Source: Corynebacterium humireducens NBRC 106098 = DSM 45392 (GTDB lineage Bacteria > Actinomycetota > Actinomycetes > Mycobacteriales > Mycobacteriaceae). Taken from it: a stretch of DNA of 64,000 nucleotides. Within the stretch, counting starts at the first letter, position 1, and each line of letters begins with the position of its first letter. A program made the translations under genes and the position numbers. The DNA is taken from assembly GCF_000819445.1 (NCBI RefSeq), contig NZ_CP005286.1, positions 2,617,313 through 2,681,312 on the forward strand. The letters are read 5' to 3'. The notes beneath the pieces were generated by a model, which saw only the letters and a list, made by a program, of their open reading frames with translations, did not search any database and was not told where the DNA came from. Positions 32,606-42,625 of the stretch are shown piece by piece.

Positions 32606-33630
32606 CCAACCCCGATACCCTGCAGACCCTGCTGCGGTTCCTGGACAACAAGGCCCCGAGCGTCGAGGAGGCCGTCGAGGTCTTCACCCCGATGACCATC
32701 GGTGAGTACGACGACGTCCACATCGCCGCGCTGCTGGCGACGATCCGCACCCGCGGCGAGACCTTCGCCGACATCGCCGGCGCCGCCAAGGCCTTCCTCA
32801 ACGCGGGCCGTCCTTTCCCGGTGTCGGGGGAGGGGGTGCTCGACACCGCCGGCACGGGTGGCGACGGCGCCAACACCATCAACATCACCACCGGCGCCTC
32901 CCTCCTGGCCGCCGCGGGTGGCCTCAAGGTGGTCAAGCACGGCAACCGCTCCGTGTCCTCCAGGTCCGGTTCCGCGGACGTCCTCGAGGCCCTCAACATC
33001 CCGCTGGACCTCGACCCGGACCGTGCGGTCCGCCAGTTCGAGGCGTCCAACTTCACCTTCCTCTTCGCCCCGGCGTACAACCCGGCGATCGCCCACGCGC
33101 AGCCGGTGCGCAAGGCGCTGAAGCTGCCCACCCTCTTCAACGTGCTCGGCCCGCTGCTGTCCCCGGTGCGCCCGGAGTTCCAGATCATGGGCGTGGCCAA
33201 CCCGGGCCACGGCCAGATGCTCGCCGAGGTGTTCCGTGAGCTCGGCCGCTCACGCGCGCTCGTCGTCCACGGGGCCGGCACCGACGAGATCGCCGTCCAC
33301 GGCACCACCACCGTATGGGAGCTGAAGGAGGACGGCTCGATCGAGCGTTACGAGATCACGCCGGAGGATCTCGGCGTCGAGAAGTGCTCCCTGGAGGACC
33401 TGACGGGCGGTGACGGTGAGGAGAACGCCCGCCACATGCGCGCCATCTTCGACGGCACCGGCCCGGTCGCGCACCGCAACGCCGTCGCCGTCAACGCGGG
33501 CGCGATGTTCTATCTCAACTCCCGCGCGGACAGCCTCCGCGAGGGCACCGATCTGGCTCTGCGCCTGCTGGAGGACGGTACAGTCCAGGACTGGATCACC
33601 ACTCATGAGGGGACTGATTACAGTGTCTAA
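32602..33630 (+). CDS. trpD: Anthranilate phosphoribosyltransferase
   Basis: 342 aa from GTG at 32602 (GTGA overlap with trpG; AAAGGA upstream). PRPP-binding loop LDTAGTGGDGANTINITTG (near residue 80), anthranilate site KHGNRSVSSRSGSADVLEAL (near residue 113) and the metal motif EEN in GGDGEENARHM. The dimerisation helices at the N-terminus are intact (QTLLRFLDNKAPSVEEA). The length is normal. Confidence 0.96.
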   Translation: MTNPDTLQTLLRFLDNKAPSVEEAVEVFTPMTIGEYDDVHIAALLATIRTRGETFADIAGAAKAFLNAGRPFPVSGEGVLDTAGTGGDGANTINITTGASLLAAAGGLKVVKHGNRSVSSRSGSADVLEALNIPLDLDPDRAVRQFEASNFTFLFAPAYNPAIAHAQPVRKALKLPTLFNVLGPLLSPVRPEFQIMGVANPGHGQMLAEVFRELGRSRALVVHGAGTDEIAVHGTTTVWELKEDGSIERYEITPEDLGVEKCSLEDLTGGDGEENARHMRAIFDGTGPVAHRNAVAVNAGAMFYLNSRADSLREGTDLALRLLEDGTVQDWITTHEGTDYSV

Positions 33631-35053
33631 GCTGCCCACCGTTCTGGAGAGCATCGTCGAGGGCCGTCGCGGCCATCTCCCGGGGATCCGGGAACGCATC
33701 GCCCACGTCGATCTCGCCTCGCTCACGCCGTCCACCCGCTCGCTGTACGACGCCCTGCGTGCCGACGGCCGCGGTGGCAACCGCTTCATCATGGAGTGCA
33801 AGTCGGCCTCGCCGTCGCTCGGCATGATCCGCGAGCACTACGAGCCGGGCGCCATCGCGCGCGTCTACTCCCGCTACGCCTGCGGCATCTCCGTGCTCTG
33901 CGAGCCGGACCGCTTCGGCGGCGACTACGACCACCTGGCCACCGTCGCCTCCTCGACGCACCTGCCGGTGCTGTGCAAGGACTTCATCATCGACGAGGTC
34001 CAGATCCACGCCGCCCGCTACTTCGGCGCCGACGCCATCCTGCTGATGCTCTCCGTCCTCAGCGACGAGGAGTACACGGCGCTGGCAGCCGTGGCGGGGG
34101 AGTACAACCTGGACATCCTCACCGAGGTCATCGACGAGGAGGAGACCGAGCGCGCCCTGCGTCTGGGCGCGAAGATCATCGGCGTCAACCACCGCAACCT
34201 CCACTACCTGTCCATCGATCTCGGCCGCTCGGGTCGGCTGGCGCAGCTCGTGCCCGAGGACGCCGTGGTGGTCTCCGAGTCGGGTATCCGCGACAGCGAG
34301 ACCGTCCGCCGGCTTGGCGCCCACTCCAACGGCTTCCTCGTCGGTTCGCAGCTGACCTCCCAGCCGGACATCGATCTCGCGGCCCGCTCCCTGGTCTACG
34401 GCCCGAACAAGGTCTGCGGTCTGGGTTCCCCCTCGGCCGCCCAGGCGGCTGCCGCGGCGGGCGCCGTGTACGGCGGCCTCATCTTCGAGGAGGCCTCCCC
34501 GCGCAATGTTTCACGTGAAACCGCGCAGCAGATCATCGGTGCCGAGCCGGGCCTGAGGTACGTGGCCGTCTCCCGCCGCACCTCCGGCTACGCGGAGCTG
34601 TGCTTGGACGGCGTGAGCGCCGTGCAGATCCACGCCCCGCTCCAGGGTTCCGTGGAGGCCGAGCGCGAGCTCATCGCCGCGGTCCGCGCCGAGGTGCCCG
34701 CGGGCGTCGAGGTGTGGCGCGCGGTGTCCATGACCTCCGAGGGGGGAGTGGAGACCGCCCTGGCCCTCGCCGACGCCAACGCAGTGGACATGCTCGTCCT
34801 CGACTCCGGGGACGGCGGCACCGGCACCGCCTTCGACTGGTCCACCATCCCCGCCGGAGTCACGCAGAAGTCCCTCCTCGCCGGCGGCCTGGCCCCCGCC
34901 AACCTGCACGAGGCACTCACCGTCGGCTGCCTCGGCCTCGACCTCAACTCCGGCGTGGAGTACCCCGCCGGAGCAGGGGAGTGGGCCGGCCGCAAGGACG
35001 CCGGGGCCCTGCGCACCGTCTTCGCCGCCATCCGCGCATTCAGCTACGAATAG
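33623..35053 (+). CDS. trpCF: Bifunctional indole-3-glycerol-phosphate synthase / phosphoribosylanthranilate isomerase
   Basis: 476 aa fusion. Residues about 1-255 are IGPS ([52 protein letters not shown]). Residues about 260-476 are PRAI ([65 protein letters not shown]). The linker/PRAI region contains a parS site encoding NVSRET. The GTG at 33623 is preferred since it follows GAGGGG; an ATG at 33605 would add six residues. The start overlaps trpD by 8 nt. Confidence 0.95.
   Translation: MSKLPTVLESIVEGRRGHLPGIRERIAHVDLASLTPSTRSLYDALRADGRGGNRFIMECKSASPSLGMIREHYEPGAIARVYSRYACGISVLCEPDRFGGDYDHLATVASSTHLPVLCKDFIIDEVQIHAARYFGADAILLMLSVLSDEEYTALAAVAGEYNLDILTEVIDEEETERALRLGAKIIGVNHRNLHYLSIDLGRSGRLAQLVPEDAVVVSESGIRDSETVRRLGAHSNGFLVGSQLTSQPDIDLAARSLVYGPNKVCGLGSPSAAQAAAAAGAVYGGLIFEEASPRNVSRETAQQIIGAEPGLRYVAVSRRTSGYAELCLDGVSAVQIHAPLQGSVEAERELIAAVRAEVPAGVEVWRAVSMTSEGGVETALALADANAVDMLVLDSGDGGTGTAFDWSTIPAGVTQKSLLAGGLAPANLHEALTVGCLGLDLNSGVEYPAGAGEWAGRKDAGALRTVFAAIRAFSYE
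34507..34522 (+). other. parS site 1 (in trpCF)
   Basis: TGTTTCACGTGAAACC matches the 16-bp ParB site TGTTTCACGTGAAACA except for the last base. It lies inside trpCF and encodes V-S-R-E-T, as in C. glutamicum. It is about 24 kb from parB. Confidence 0.9.
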
Positions 35054-35064
35054 GAACGATACCC

Positions 35065-36297
<1,233 letters not shown>

Positions 36298-36299
36298 CC

Positions 36300-37139
36300 A
36301 TGTCCACCCGTTACGAGAAGCTCTTCACCGACCTCGCGGAGAAGGGGGAGGGCGCCTTCGTCCCCTTCCTCATGCTGGGTGACCCCACCCCGGCCGACGC
36401 CCTCGAGATCGTGCGCACCGTCGTGGAGGCGGGTGCCGACGCCCTCGAGCTCGGCGTCCCCTTCTCCGACCCGGTCGCCGACGGCCCGACGATCCAGACC
36501 TCCCACATCCGCGCCCTCGACGGGGGAGTGACGGTCGACGACGCCCTGAACCAGATCCGCACCATCCGCGCCGAGTTCCCCGACCTGCCGATCGGCATGC
36601 TCATCTACGGCAACGTCCCCTTCACCCGCGGCCTGGACAGCTTCTACCGCGAGTTCGCGGAGGCGGGCGCCGACTCGATCCTCATCCCCGACGTCCCCGT
36701 CCGGGAGGGTGCCCCCTTCATCGCCGCCGCCGAGGCCGCCGGCATCGACCCGATCTTCATCGCCCCGGCCCAGGCCGCCGAGAGGACCCTCGAGGGGGTC
36801 GCCGCCCACTCGCGCGGCTACATCTACGCCATCTCCCGCGACGGCGTCACGGGCACCGAGCGCGAGTCCTCGGTGACCGGCCTGTCCGAGGTGGTGGAGA
36901 ACGTCCGCCGCTTCGGGGGCGCACCGATCCTCCTCGGCTTCGGCATCTCCACCCCGGCACACGTCGCCGACGCCATCGCGGCCGGCGCGGCGGGCGCCAT
37001 CTCCGGTTCCGCGATCACCAAGATCATCAACCGCTACGTCGAGGGCGAGCACCCGGAGCCGGGCCGCGTCACCGACATGGCCGCCCTCAAGGGCGAGCTC
37101 CACGAGTTCGTCTCCGCCATGAAGGCGGCCACCCGCTAG
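36300..37139 (+). CDS. trpA: Tryptophan synthase alpha chain
   Basis: 279 aa TIM barrel that cleaves indole-3-glycerol phosphate and channels indole to TrpB. Catalytic Glu in ALELGVPFSDPVADGPTIQ (near residue 50) and Asp in ILIPDVPVREG; phosphate loops GTERESSVTG and GFGISTPAHV. It is the last gene of the operon; the stop at 37137-37139 is followed by an intrinsic terminator. Confidence 0.97.
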   Translation: MSTRYEKLFTDLAEKGEGAFVPFLMLGDPTPADALEIVRTVVEAGADALELGVPFSDPVADGPTIQTSHIRALDGGVTVDDALNQIRTIRAEFPDLPIGMLIYGNVPFTRGLDSFYREFAEAGADSILIPDVPVREGAPFIAAAEAAGIDPIFIAPAQAAERTLEGVAAHSRGYIYAISRDGVTGTERESSVTGLSEVVENVRRFGGAPILLGFGISTPAHVADAIAAGAAGAISGSAITKIINRYVEGEHPEPGRVTDMAALKGELHEFVSAMKAATR

Positions 37140-37151
37140 GTTCCACGACAG

Positions 37152-37180
37152 ACGCCCCCGCAATGTGCGGGGGCGTTTTT
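37152..37180 (+). terminator. trp operon terminator
   Basis: ACGCCCCCGCA (37152-37162) pairs with TGCGGGGGCGT (37166-37176) around a 3-nt loop and is followed by TTTTT and TCTTT: a strong intrinsic terminator 12 nt after trpA. Confidence 0.93.
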
Positions 37181-37217
37181 CTTTGCGACGCGCGCGGGCC
37201 ACCGGACACGCCGACCC

Positions 37218-37248
37218 TTGACAGCGACGTAACGTCACAGTGCATCCT
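37218..37248 (+). promoter_or_regulatory. MerR-type promoter with 19-bp spacer and dyad
   Basis: TTGACA (37218-37223) and CATCCT (37243-37248) are 19 bp apart, the over-long spacing typical of MerR-controlled promoters. The spacer holds the inverted repeat GACGT-A-ACGTC (37226-37236), continued by ACAGTG. The 11-mer ACGTCACAGTG recurs at 40959-40969. This suggests autoregulation of the exporter operon by its MerR protein. Confidence 0.6.
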
Positions 37249-37254
37249 GGGGTC

Positions 37255-38070
37255 ATGAAGATCAAGGATCTGGCGGATCTCGTGGGAACCACCCCCCGGG
37301 CGATCCGTCACTACCACCATGAGGGGCTGCTGCCGGTGCCCACAAATCCGGGGGTCCGGGACTACTCCCTCGACCACGCCGTCCGCCTGGTCCGCATTCG
37401 ACATCTGTCTGAATCCGGGCTCAGTCTGGGGACAGTGCGGGAGCTGCTGCACAATCCCGACATGAGCCTCGACGAGGAGCTCGCTGCCGCCGAGGCCGGG
37501 ATCGACGCACAGATCGAGGAGCTGGAACGGAGGCGAGGTCGACTCCGGGAGTTGCGGAGGCAACACGAGGCGGGGGACACGAGCGACCCCCTGCCGTACT
37601 CCGTTCCGGAGCGCCTGTCCCGCTTCTACGACCAGGTGGGGCCGCGGCTCTCTGCCGAGGCACGGCCCTCCTTCGAGATCGAACGGCGCGCCATGGAGGT
37701 GGCCGTCCGCATCCCCTTCGCGGCCGCGCTCATTGACGACTGGCTCACCGGATTCACGCCCGAGCGACTGGAGGCGACGGTGGACATCTACCACTTCTTC
37801 GACTCTCTTCCGGGCATGTCCAAGGAGGATGCTGAGGCCCGCTTCTCGACGGAGCTGGCGCGCTACCGCGCCGTCTTCGGCCCGGACTGGGGCGTCAACC
37901 ACCGCGCGTGGCGGCAGACGATACGGCCCATCCTCCGCACGCCGGGAGTGATGACCCTGCTCTCCAAGGCCTATCCGCACCCCAACCAACAGCGGTTCAT
38001 CGAGATCTTTCTCGAGGAAATCGCAGAACTCATGGAAGGGGGAGTTTCACGTGAAACATCCAGTCATTGA
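37255..38070 (+). CDS. MerR-family transcriptional regulator of an ABC exporter
   Basis: 271 aa. N-terminal MerR winged helix (MKIKDLADLVGTTPRAIRHYHHEGLLPVP, then VRLVRIRHLSESGLSLGTVRELL), a dimerisation coiled coil near residues 75-115 (EAGIDAQIEELERRRGRLRELRRQ) and a helical ligand domain of about 150 residues that I do not recognise. It should sense a toxic ligand and control the two transporter genes that follow. The last 20 nt overlap the ATPase gene and lie in parS site 2, so the C-terminus is GVSRETSSH. Confidence 0.8.
   Translation: MKIKDLADLVGTTPRAIRHYHHEGLLPVPTNPGVRDYSLDHAVRLVRIRHLSESGLSLGTVRELLHNPDMSLDEELAAAEAGIDAQIEELERRRGRLRELRRQHEAGDTSDPLPYSVPERLSRFYDQVGPRLSAEARPSFEIERRAMEVAVRIPFAAALIDDWLTGFTPERLEATVDIYHFFDSLPGMSKEDAEARFSTELARYRAVFGPDWGVNHRAWRQTIRPILRTPGVMTLLSKAYPHPNQQRFIEIFLEEIAELMEGGVSRETSSH
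38043..38058 (+). other. parS site 2 (MerR/ABC junction)
   Basis: AGTTTCACGTGAAACA differs from consensus only at the first base. It overlaps the end of the merR-type gene and contains the GTG start codon of the ATPase gene at its centre (CAC-GTG). ParB binding here could interfere with expression. Confidence 0.9.
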
Positions 38071-38932
38071 GGTCACCGGCCTGACCAAGAAGTTCGGCAC
38101 CTTCCGGGCTCTCGACAACTTCACCATGTCCGTGGAGGAGGGGACGATCCACGGATTTCTCGGCCCCAACGGCTCCGGCAAGTCGACCACGATCCGCATC
38201 CTTCTGGGCGTACTGCACCCGACGTCGGGCACCGCGCGAGTGCTGGGGAAGGACCCGCGCCGGCACCCCTCCATCCTCCGGCGGGTCGGATACATCCCGG
38301 GGGACGTGGCGCTGTGGCCCACCCTCACGGGACGCGAGGTGTTCCGCGCCCTGGAATCGCTCCGCGGACGCCCCACGGATCGGGACCGCGAGGAGGAACT
38401 CATCGAGGCCTTCAAGCTGGATCCCGACAAGAAGACGCGGGACTACTCAACGGGCAACCGTCGGAAAGTGAGTCTCGTGGCGGCCCTGTCCACCGGGGCG
38501 GACGTGTTCATTCTCGACGAACCCACGGCCGGCCTCGACCCCCTCATGGAGCAGGTCTTCGTCCGGGAGCTCACGCGCGAGCGCGACAGGGGGGCCACGG
38601 TCCTCCTCTCGAGCCACATCATGAGCGAAGTGGAGAAGCTCTGCGACCACGTGACGATCATCCGCGATGGGCGGGCGGCGGAGTCGGGGAGCGTCGAGAA
38701 GCTCAGGCACCTGTCCGCCCACGAAATCACCGCGCGGGTTTCACGTGAAACATCGGCGCTCGCCGCCCTGCCGGGTGCCGAGTGGCGCGACGACACCTTC
38801 CGCATCACCACCGCCCGCGATGAGGTGCCACGAATCCTGCGGCTCGTTCTCGACGCCGGGGGAGTGGACGTCACCTCCACGCCCGCCAGCCTCGAGGACA
38901 TGTTCCTCCAGCACTACGGAGACGAATCATGA
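38051..38932 (+). CDS. ABC transporter ATPase (antibiotic-exporter type)
   Basis: 293 aa. Walker A GPNGSGKS near residue 40, Q-loop region, a non-canonical signature YSTGNRRKVSLV in place of LSGGQ, Walker B VFILDEPTAGLD and switch SSHIMSEVE. The C-terminal about 80 residues form the accessory domain common in drug-export ATPases. The GTG start is inside parS site 2, and parS site 3 lies within the coding sequence (encodes RVSRET). ATGA overlap with the permease gene. Confidence 0.85.
   Translation: MKHPVIEVTGLTKKFGTFRALDNFTMSVEEGTIHGFLGPNGSGKSTTIRILLGVLHPTSGTARVLGKDPRRHPSILRRVGYIPGDVALWPTLTGREVFRALESLRGRPTDRDREEELIEAFKLDPDKKTRDYSTGNRRKVSLVAALSTGADVFILDEPTAGLDPLMEQVFVRELTRERDRGATVLLSSHIMSEVEKLCDHVTIIRDGRAAESGSVEKLRHLSAHEITARVSRETSALAALPGAEWRDDTFRITTARDEVPRILRLVLDAGGVDVTSTPASLEDMFLQHYGDES
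38737..38752 (+). other. parS site 3 (in ATPase gene)
   Basis: GGTTTCACGTGAAACA deviates from the ParB consensus only at the first base. It encodes V-S-R-E-T in the accessory domain of the ATPase, 694 bp from site 2. Confidence 0.9.
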
Positions 38933-40503
38933 TCCGGCTCAACCTCCGACTGCGGCGCACCTTCCTCATCATCTGGAGCCTGTCGCTCTGGGCGGTGTTC
39001 GCGATCTTCCCTCCCGCGTACCAGAACTACTATCCGACGCCCGCGGACCGCCACTCCTTCCTCCTGGGCATGCAGCAGAACGCCGGAATGGTGGCTCTGT
39101 GGGGACCACTCGAGGATCCGCCCACCCTCGGCCAGATCGTCATGTGGGAGGCGGGGTCGATGATGATCATCCTGGGTTCCGTCATGAGCGTGCTCCTCTT
39201 CGTCGGCGTGCACCGAAGATCCGAGGCGCTCGGTCTCACCGAACTCCAGCTGTCCACCGGCATCAGCCGGATGGCACCCGCCGCTGCGGCCCTCGTGACC
39301 ACTGTCATCGCCGCACTCATCGTCGGGCTCGGCAGTGCCGGCGTGTTGTGGCTCTCCTCCCTCTACGTCGAGGAGATGCCTATCGGGGGTGCCGTGAGCT
39401 CCGGGGCGGTCATCGCCCTCACCATGATCGGCTCCACGCTCCTGGCGCACCTGGTGCTCCTCTTCGTGGACAACCCGGCATCCGTCACACGGATCGCTCT
39501 GCTGACGGTGGCGGGCTCCTTCATCGCCCGCTCAGTCGCCGACTCCGAGGAATTCGGGTGGCTCAACTGGGTGTCACCGCTGGGATGGAAGACCGTCGTC
39601 CACCCCTATGTGGCGGATGACTGGCGCAGCATCGTGCTCCTCGCCCTCCTCTGCGCGGGAGTGGGCGGGCTCCTCCTGTGGGCCGAGCGGTACAGGGAGT
39701 ACGGACGTGCCCTCGTCACCCTACCCACCTTCACCCGCACCCGTGCCCGCCGCATCCACGGTCCGGTGCACCTCGCCTCCGTCCTCCACCGCGGGACGGT
39801 GCTCGCCTGGGCGGTCGTCATCGCGGTCCTCGCCGCCTTCATCATCGCGCTCACCGGATCGCTCAGCGGATGGATGGAGACGGAGGCGAACGTCGGGCAG
39901 ATCTTCAAGGACATCTTCGGGGAAGGCGACATGAAGGCGGAGTTCATCGCCTACACCGCCAAGCTCTGCGGCATCCTCGTCGCCACCTACGGTATCCAGG
40001 TCATCGTCGGACACCGGGCGGGCGAGCTCGACCGCACCGTCGATCTGCAGAGATCCACCGGCCTCCGCCGCTGGGTTCCCCTCGCATCTGTCACCGCGGT
40101 GAGCGTCGGGGGCGTACTGCTCGGCACACTCGCCATCCTCGGTGGGGGAGCAGTCGGTCTGTGGACCCAGGAGTCCACCACCTCCGTGGACTACGACAAC
40201 CTGGTGCCGGCGGCCTGGTCCCAACTGGCTCCCGCGCTTCTGCTCACTGCAGTCGCGGTACTGCTCGTCGGCTGGGTGCCGCGCCTGACGCACCTCGCCT
40301 GGGCCCCGGTCGTCAGCGCCGCGGTACTCACCCTCTTCGGTCCGATCCTCAGCGCCCCGCAGTGGATGATCGACCTCTCGCCGTTCGAGTACCCGGTGAG
40401 CTCCACCAGTGGCGAATGGACGACACACCTCTGGATGGGTCTCGGCGCGATGGCGCTCATGGGCCTCGGGCTGCTGGGCTCGCAGCGGAGGGAGATCCTG
40501 TAA
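38929..40503 (+). CDS. ABC exporter permease (polyketide-antibiotic exporter type)
   Basis: 524 aa with about twelve membrane helices in two similar halves (first half begins RTFLIIWSLSLWAVFAIFPPAY, second WAVVIAVLAAFIIALTGSLSGWM). The length and the N-terminal YYPTPADRHSFL-type extracellular motif match the COG3559 exporters annotated for polyketide antibiotics. With the preceding ATPase it should pump out a hydrophobic toxic compound; the substrate is unknown. It is the last gene of the MerR operon and is followed by a long perfect hairpin. Confidence 0.82.
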   Translation: MIRLNLRLRRTFLIIWSLSLWAVFAIFPPAYQNYYPTPADRHSFLLGMQQNAGMVALWGPLEDPPTLGQIVMWEAGSMMIILGSVMSVLLFVGVHRRSEALGLTELQLSTGISRMAPAAAALVTTVIAALIVGLGSAGVLWLSSLYVEEMPIGGAVSSGAVIALTMIGSTLLAHLVLLFVDNPASVTRIALLTVAGSFIARSVADSEEFGWLNWVSPLGWKTVVHPYVADDWRSIVLLALLCAGVGGLLLWAERYREYGRALVTLPTFTRTRARRIHGPVHLASVLHRGTVLAWAVVIAVLAAFIIALTGSLSGWMETEANVGQIFKDIFGEGDMKAEFIAYTAKLCGILVATYGIQVIVGHRAGELDRTVDLQRSTGLRRWVPLASVTAVSVGGVLLGTLAILGGGAVGLWTQESTTSVDYDNLVPAAWSQLAPALLLTAVAVLLVGWVPRLTHLAWAPVVSAAVLTLFGPILSAPQWMIDLSPFEYPVSSTSGEWTTHLWMGLGAMALMGLGLLGSQRREIL

Positions 40504-40505
40504 GC

Positions 40506-40556
40506 AGCAGACGGCCGCGCCATCCTTCCCCAGCGAGGATGGCGCGGCCGTCTGCT
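40506..40556 (+). terminator. 21-bp perfect hairpin after the exporter operon
   Basis: AGCAGACGGCCGCGCCATCCT (40506-40526, written here as one arm) pairs without mismatch to 40536-40556 around a 9-nt loop. It begins 3 nt after the permease stop. There is no T run on either strand, so it may act as a barrier to exonucleases rather than a classical terminator. Confidence 0.65.
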
Positions 40557-41142
40557 CTCCAGAAGGGTGGGGGAGCGGAACCGACATCCACGCAAGGCAC
40601 TGGTGACCGGCGGCTCCCGGAAATGACCGACACTGAGGGGCAGCAAATGGGGCGCTAGGGCCAGCCCGCTGGCATCACTGCGGTGGATCACAGGGCAGAC
40701 GGCCACGGCCAGCTGCGGGATGGGGGGACGCAGGGCACGCCCCGGAGATTGTCATTCCACTCGAGGCCGGGGAAGTGGTGGATGCTGCGGATCACTACCG
40801 AGGAGCTCTCTCCGGCCGCGTCCAATGACCGAGAGAATGCCCGACGCAGAGCAGGTCCGGTTTGTGTAGTTTCACTGGCTGGGAGGTGGAGTCCACGTGA
40901 AGTTGCAGAGTCCCCACTCCACCGCCAGTCCCCGAGACCATAGGACAGGGGACCACCTACGTCACAGTGACGTAATTCCCAACAAAGCCACCCAGAAGCC
41001 AACCAATTACGTCACAAATAAGTCACGTCAATCATGGGGCACCACAATTCCCGTGCCACACCATTCTGTAAGACATCAATAGTGGGGGACCGGAGCTCTC
41101 AGAACGACTCCCCGACAGCGCCGACACGGGCATACTGTGGGT
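40557..41142. other. Long gene-free stretch with ACGTCA boxes
   Basis: 586 nt with no reading frame I can support; open frames on both strands lack ribosome sites, codon bias and recognisable motifs. The last third (about 40956-41090) is clearly AT-richer than the surroundings. It contains TACGTCAC-A-GTGACGTA (40958-40974), TTACGTCAC (41007-41015) and GTCACGTCAA (41022-41031). It may be a decayed gene, a regulatory RNA, or a control region for a lost gene. Confidence 0.5.
40958..40974. promoter_or_regulatory. Perfect dyad TACGTCAC-A-GTGACGTA
   Basis: 17-bp perfect inverted repeat with a single central base. It shares ACGTCACAGTG with the MerR-type promoter at 37218-37248, so the same regulator might bind at both ends of the exporter operon. 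Two more ACGTCA boxes follow within 60 bp. Confidence 0.5.
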
Positions 41143-41520
41143 ATGTCTGATTCCATCACCTGCTCACGACGCATGTTCCTGCTCGGCACCGCGACGACTT
41201 TCGCGGGTGCCTTCCTCGCCGCCTGCGGTAGCGAACCCGACGCCGAGATCGCGGCGGCCGACGTCCCGGTGGGCAGCGCCACCATCTTCGACGGCTTCAT
41301 CATTGCACAGCCGGTCGAGGGCACGTACGTCGCCTACTCCCAGACCTGCCCGCACCAGCGCAGCCCCATCACCGAGGTGGAGGGGGACACCGTGAGGTGC
41401 ACCGCCCACAACTCGATCTTCCACATCGCGGACGGCTCGGTCATCTCGGGCCCGTCCCGGGACCCGCTCTACCCGGCGAAGGTCTCGCAGAGCGGCGGCA
41501 CGCTCAACGTCTCCAAGTAG
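41143..41520 (+). CDS. Tat-exported Rieske 2Fe-2S lipoprotein
   Basis: 125 aa. Twin-arginine motif SRRMFLLG followed by a hydrophobic stretch and lipobox LAAC, predicting a Tat-translocated lipoprotein. The Rieske domain has ligands in CPHQRSP and CTAHNSIF (C-x-H...C-x-x-H), consistent with folding around the cluster before export. Its electron partner is unknown. The ATG at 41143 is preferred over GTG at 41137 because the -10-like CATACT (41131-41136) puts the transcript start there. The 3' end overlaps the convergent flavin enzyme gene by 17 nt. Confidence 0.82.
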   Translation: MSDSITCSRRMFLLGTATTFAGAFLAACGSEPDAEIAAADVPVGSATIFDGFIIAQPVEGTYVAYSQTCPHQRSPITEVEGDTVRCTAHNSIFHIADGSVISGPSRDPLYPAKVSQSGGTLNVSK

Positions 41521-42589
41521 CGCGCCAGTAGGAGCCGGGGTAGGGGATCTCGCCCCGCTCCAGTCCGAGCTCGTGGGCGGCACGCAGCGCCCACCCGGAC
41601 TCGCGGAGGGCCGCGCGGCCGATGAGGATGACGTCGGCCCGGTCCTCCCGGAGGATCTCCTCGGCCTGCTCCGGTTCGGTGATCATGCCGACGGCGGCCG
41701 TCGGTATGCCGGCCTCCCGGCGGATCGTCTCCGCGAAGGGCACCTGGAAACCGGGGCCGGTGGGGATCTTCGCCGGGGCGGCACCGCCGGTGGAGACGTC
41801 GATGAGGTCGACACCGGCGTCGCGAAGCAGTGCGGCGAGACGCACGGACTGCTCGAGGTCCCATGCGCCGTCGATCCAGTCGGTGGCGGAGATGCGCACC
41901 AGCAGCGGCATGCCCTCCGGGATGACCGCCCGCACCGCCGCGACGACGGCGAGGAAGAGGCGGGTGCGGTTCTCGAAGGAGCCGCCCCACTCGTCGGTGC
42001 GCCGGTTCGCCAGGGGAGTGAGGAACTGGTGGAGCAGGTAGCCGTGGGCGCCGTGGATCTCGACGGTGTCGAAACCCGCCCGCACCGCACGTTCGGCGGC
42101 GGCGGCGAACTGACCGGGGATCGCCGCGATCTCCTCGGCACTCATCTCGCGGGGCGCGTCGAGACCCTCCTGCGCGACGGCGGAGGGACCGATGGTGTGC
42201 CAGCCGCCGTGGCCGACGGGGACGGTGCCCTCGCCCAGGCCCGGACGCCAGGGGGTGGTGGACGCCTTGCGACCGGCGTGGTTGAGCTGGATGCCCATCT
42301 TCGCGCCCTGCGCGTGGACGAACTGGACGATGCGCGCCCAGGCCTTCTCCTGGCGGTCGTTCCACAGGCCGGTGCAGAGCGGGGAGATGCGCCCCTCGGG
42401 GACCACGCCGGTCGCCTCCGCGATGAGGAGGCCGAAACCGCCGGCGGCGCGGGCGCCGTAGTGGACGAGGTGCCAGTCCTCGGGGGTGCCGTCGGAATCG
42501 AAGGCGTGGTACTGGCACATGGGCGGCATCCACGCCCGGTTGCGGATCTCCAGATCGCGCAGGCGCAGCGGCGAGAAAAGTAGCGTCAT
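41504..42589 (-). CDS. Old yellow enzyme family NADH:flavin oxidoreductase
   Basis: 361 aa FMN TIM barrel of the YqjM/NemA class. Visible: LFSPLRLRDLEIRNRAWMPPMCQY at the N-terminus (the Cys that tunes FMN in YqjM-type enzymes), GRKASTTPWR, the substrate-binding HGAHGYLLHQFLTPLANRRTDEWGGS (near residue 180) and the phosphate site VGMITEP with ADVILIGRAAL. It reduces activated alkenes or nitro compounds using NAD(P)H. The ATG at 42589 is 7 nt after TACCAT (42602-42597), so leaderless; an ATG at 42598 lies inside that box. Confidence 0.87.
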   Translation of the reverse strand: MTLLFSPLRLRDLEIRNRAWMPPMCQYHAFDSDGTPEDWHLVHYGARAAGGFGLLIAEATGVVPEGRISPLCTGLWNDRQEKAWARIVQFVHAQGAKMGIQLNHAGRKASTTPWRPGLGEGTVPVGHGGWHTIGPSAVAQEGLDAPREMSAEEIAAIPGQFAAAAERAVRAGFDTVEIHGAHGYLLHQFLTPLANRRTDEWGGSFENRTRLFLAVVAAVRAVIPEGMPLLVRISATDWIDGAWDLEQSVRLAALLRDAGVDLIDVSTGGAAPAKIPTGPGFQVPFAETIRREAGIPTAAVGMITEPEQAEEILREDRADVILIGRAALRESGWALRAAHELGLERGEIPYPGSYWRATWRR

Positions 42590-42625
42590 GTGCCCCATGG
42601 TAGGACGCGCCGTAAACTCCAAGAC

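Noticed and set aside
40688..41002. 104-residue minus-strand open frame in the gene-free stretch
   Set aside because: No ribosome site, high Trp/Ser content, weak third-position GC, no family resemblance; may be a fragment but cannot be supported as a gene.
42590..42598. ATG at 42598 as the start of the old yellow enzyme
   Set aside because: It lies within the -10 box TACCAT, so it would not be transcribed from the apparent leaderless promoter.
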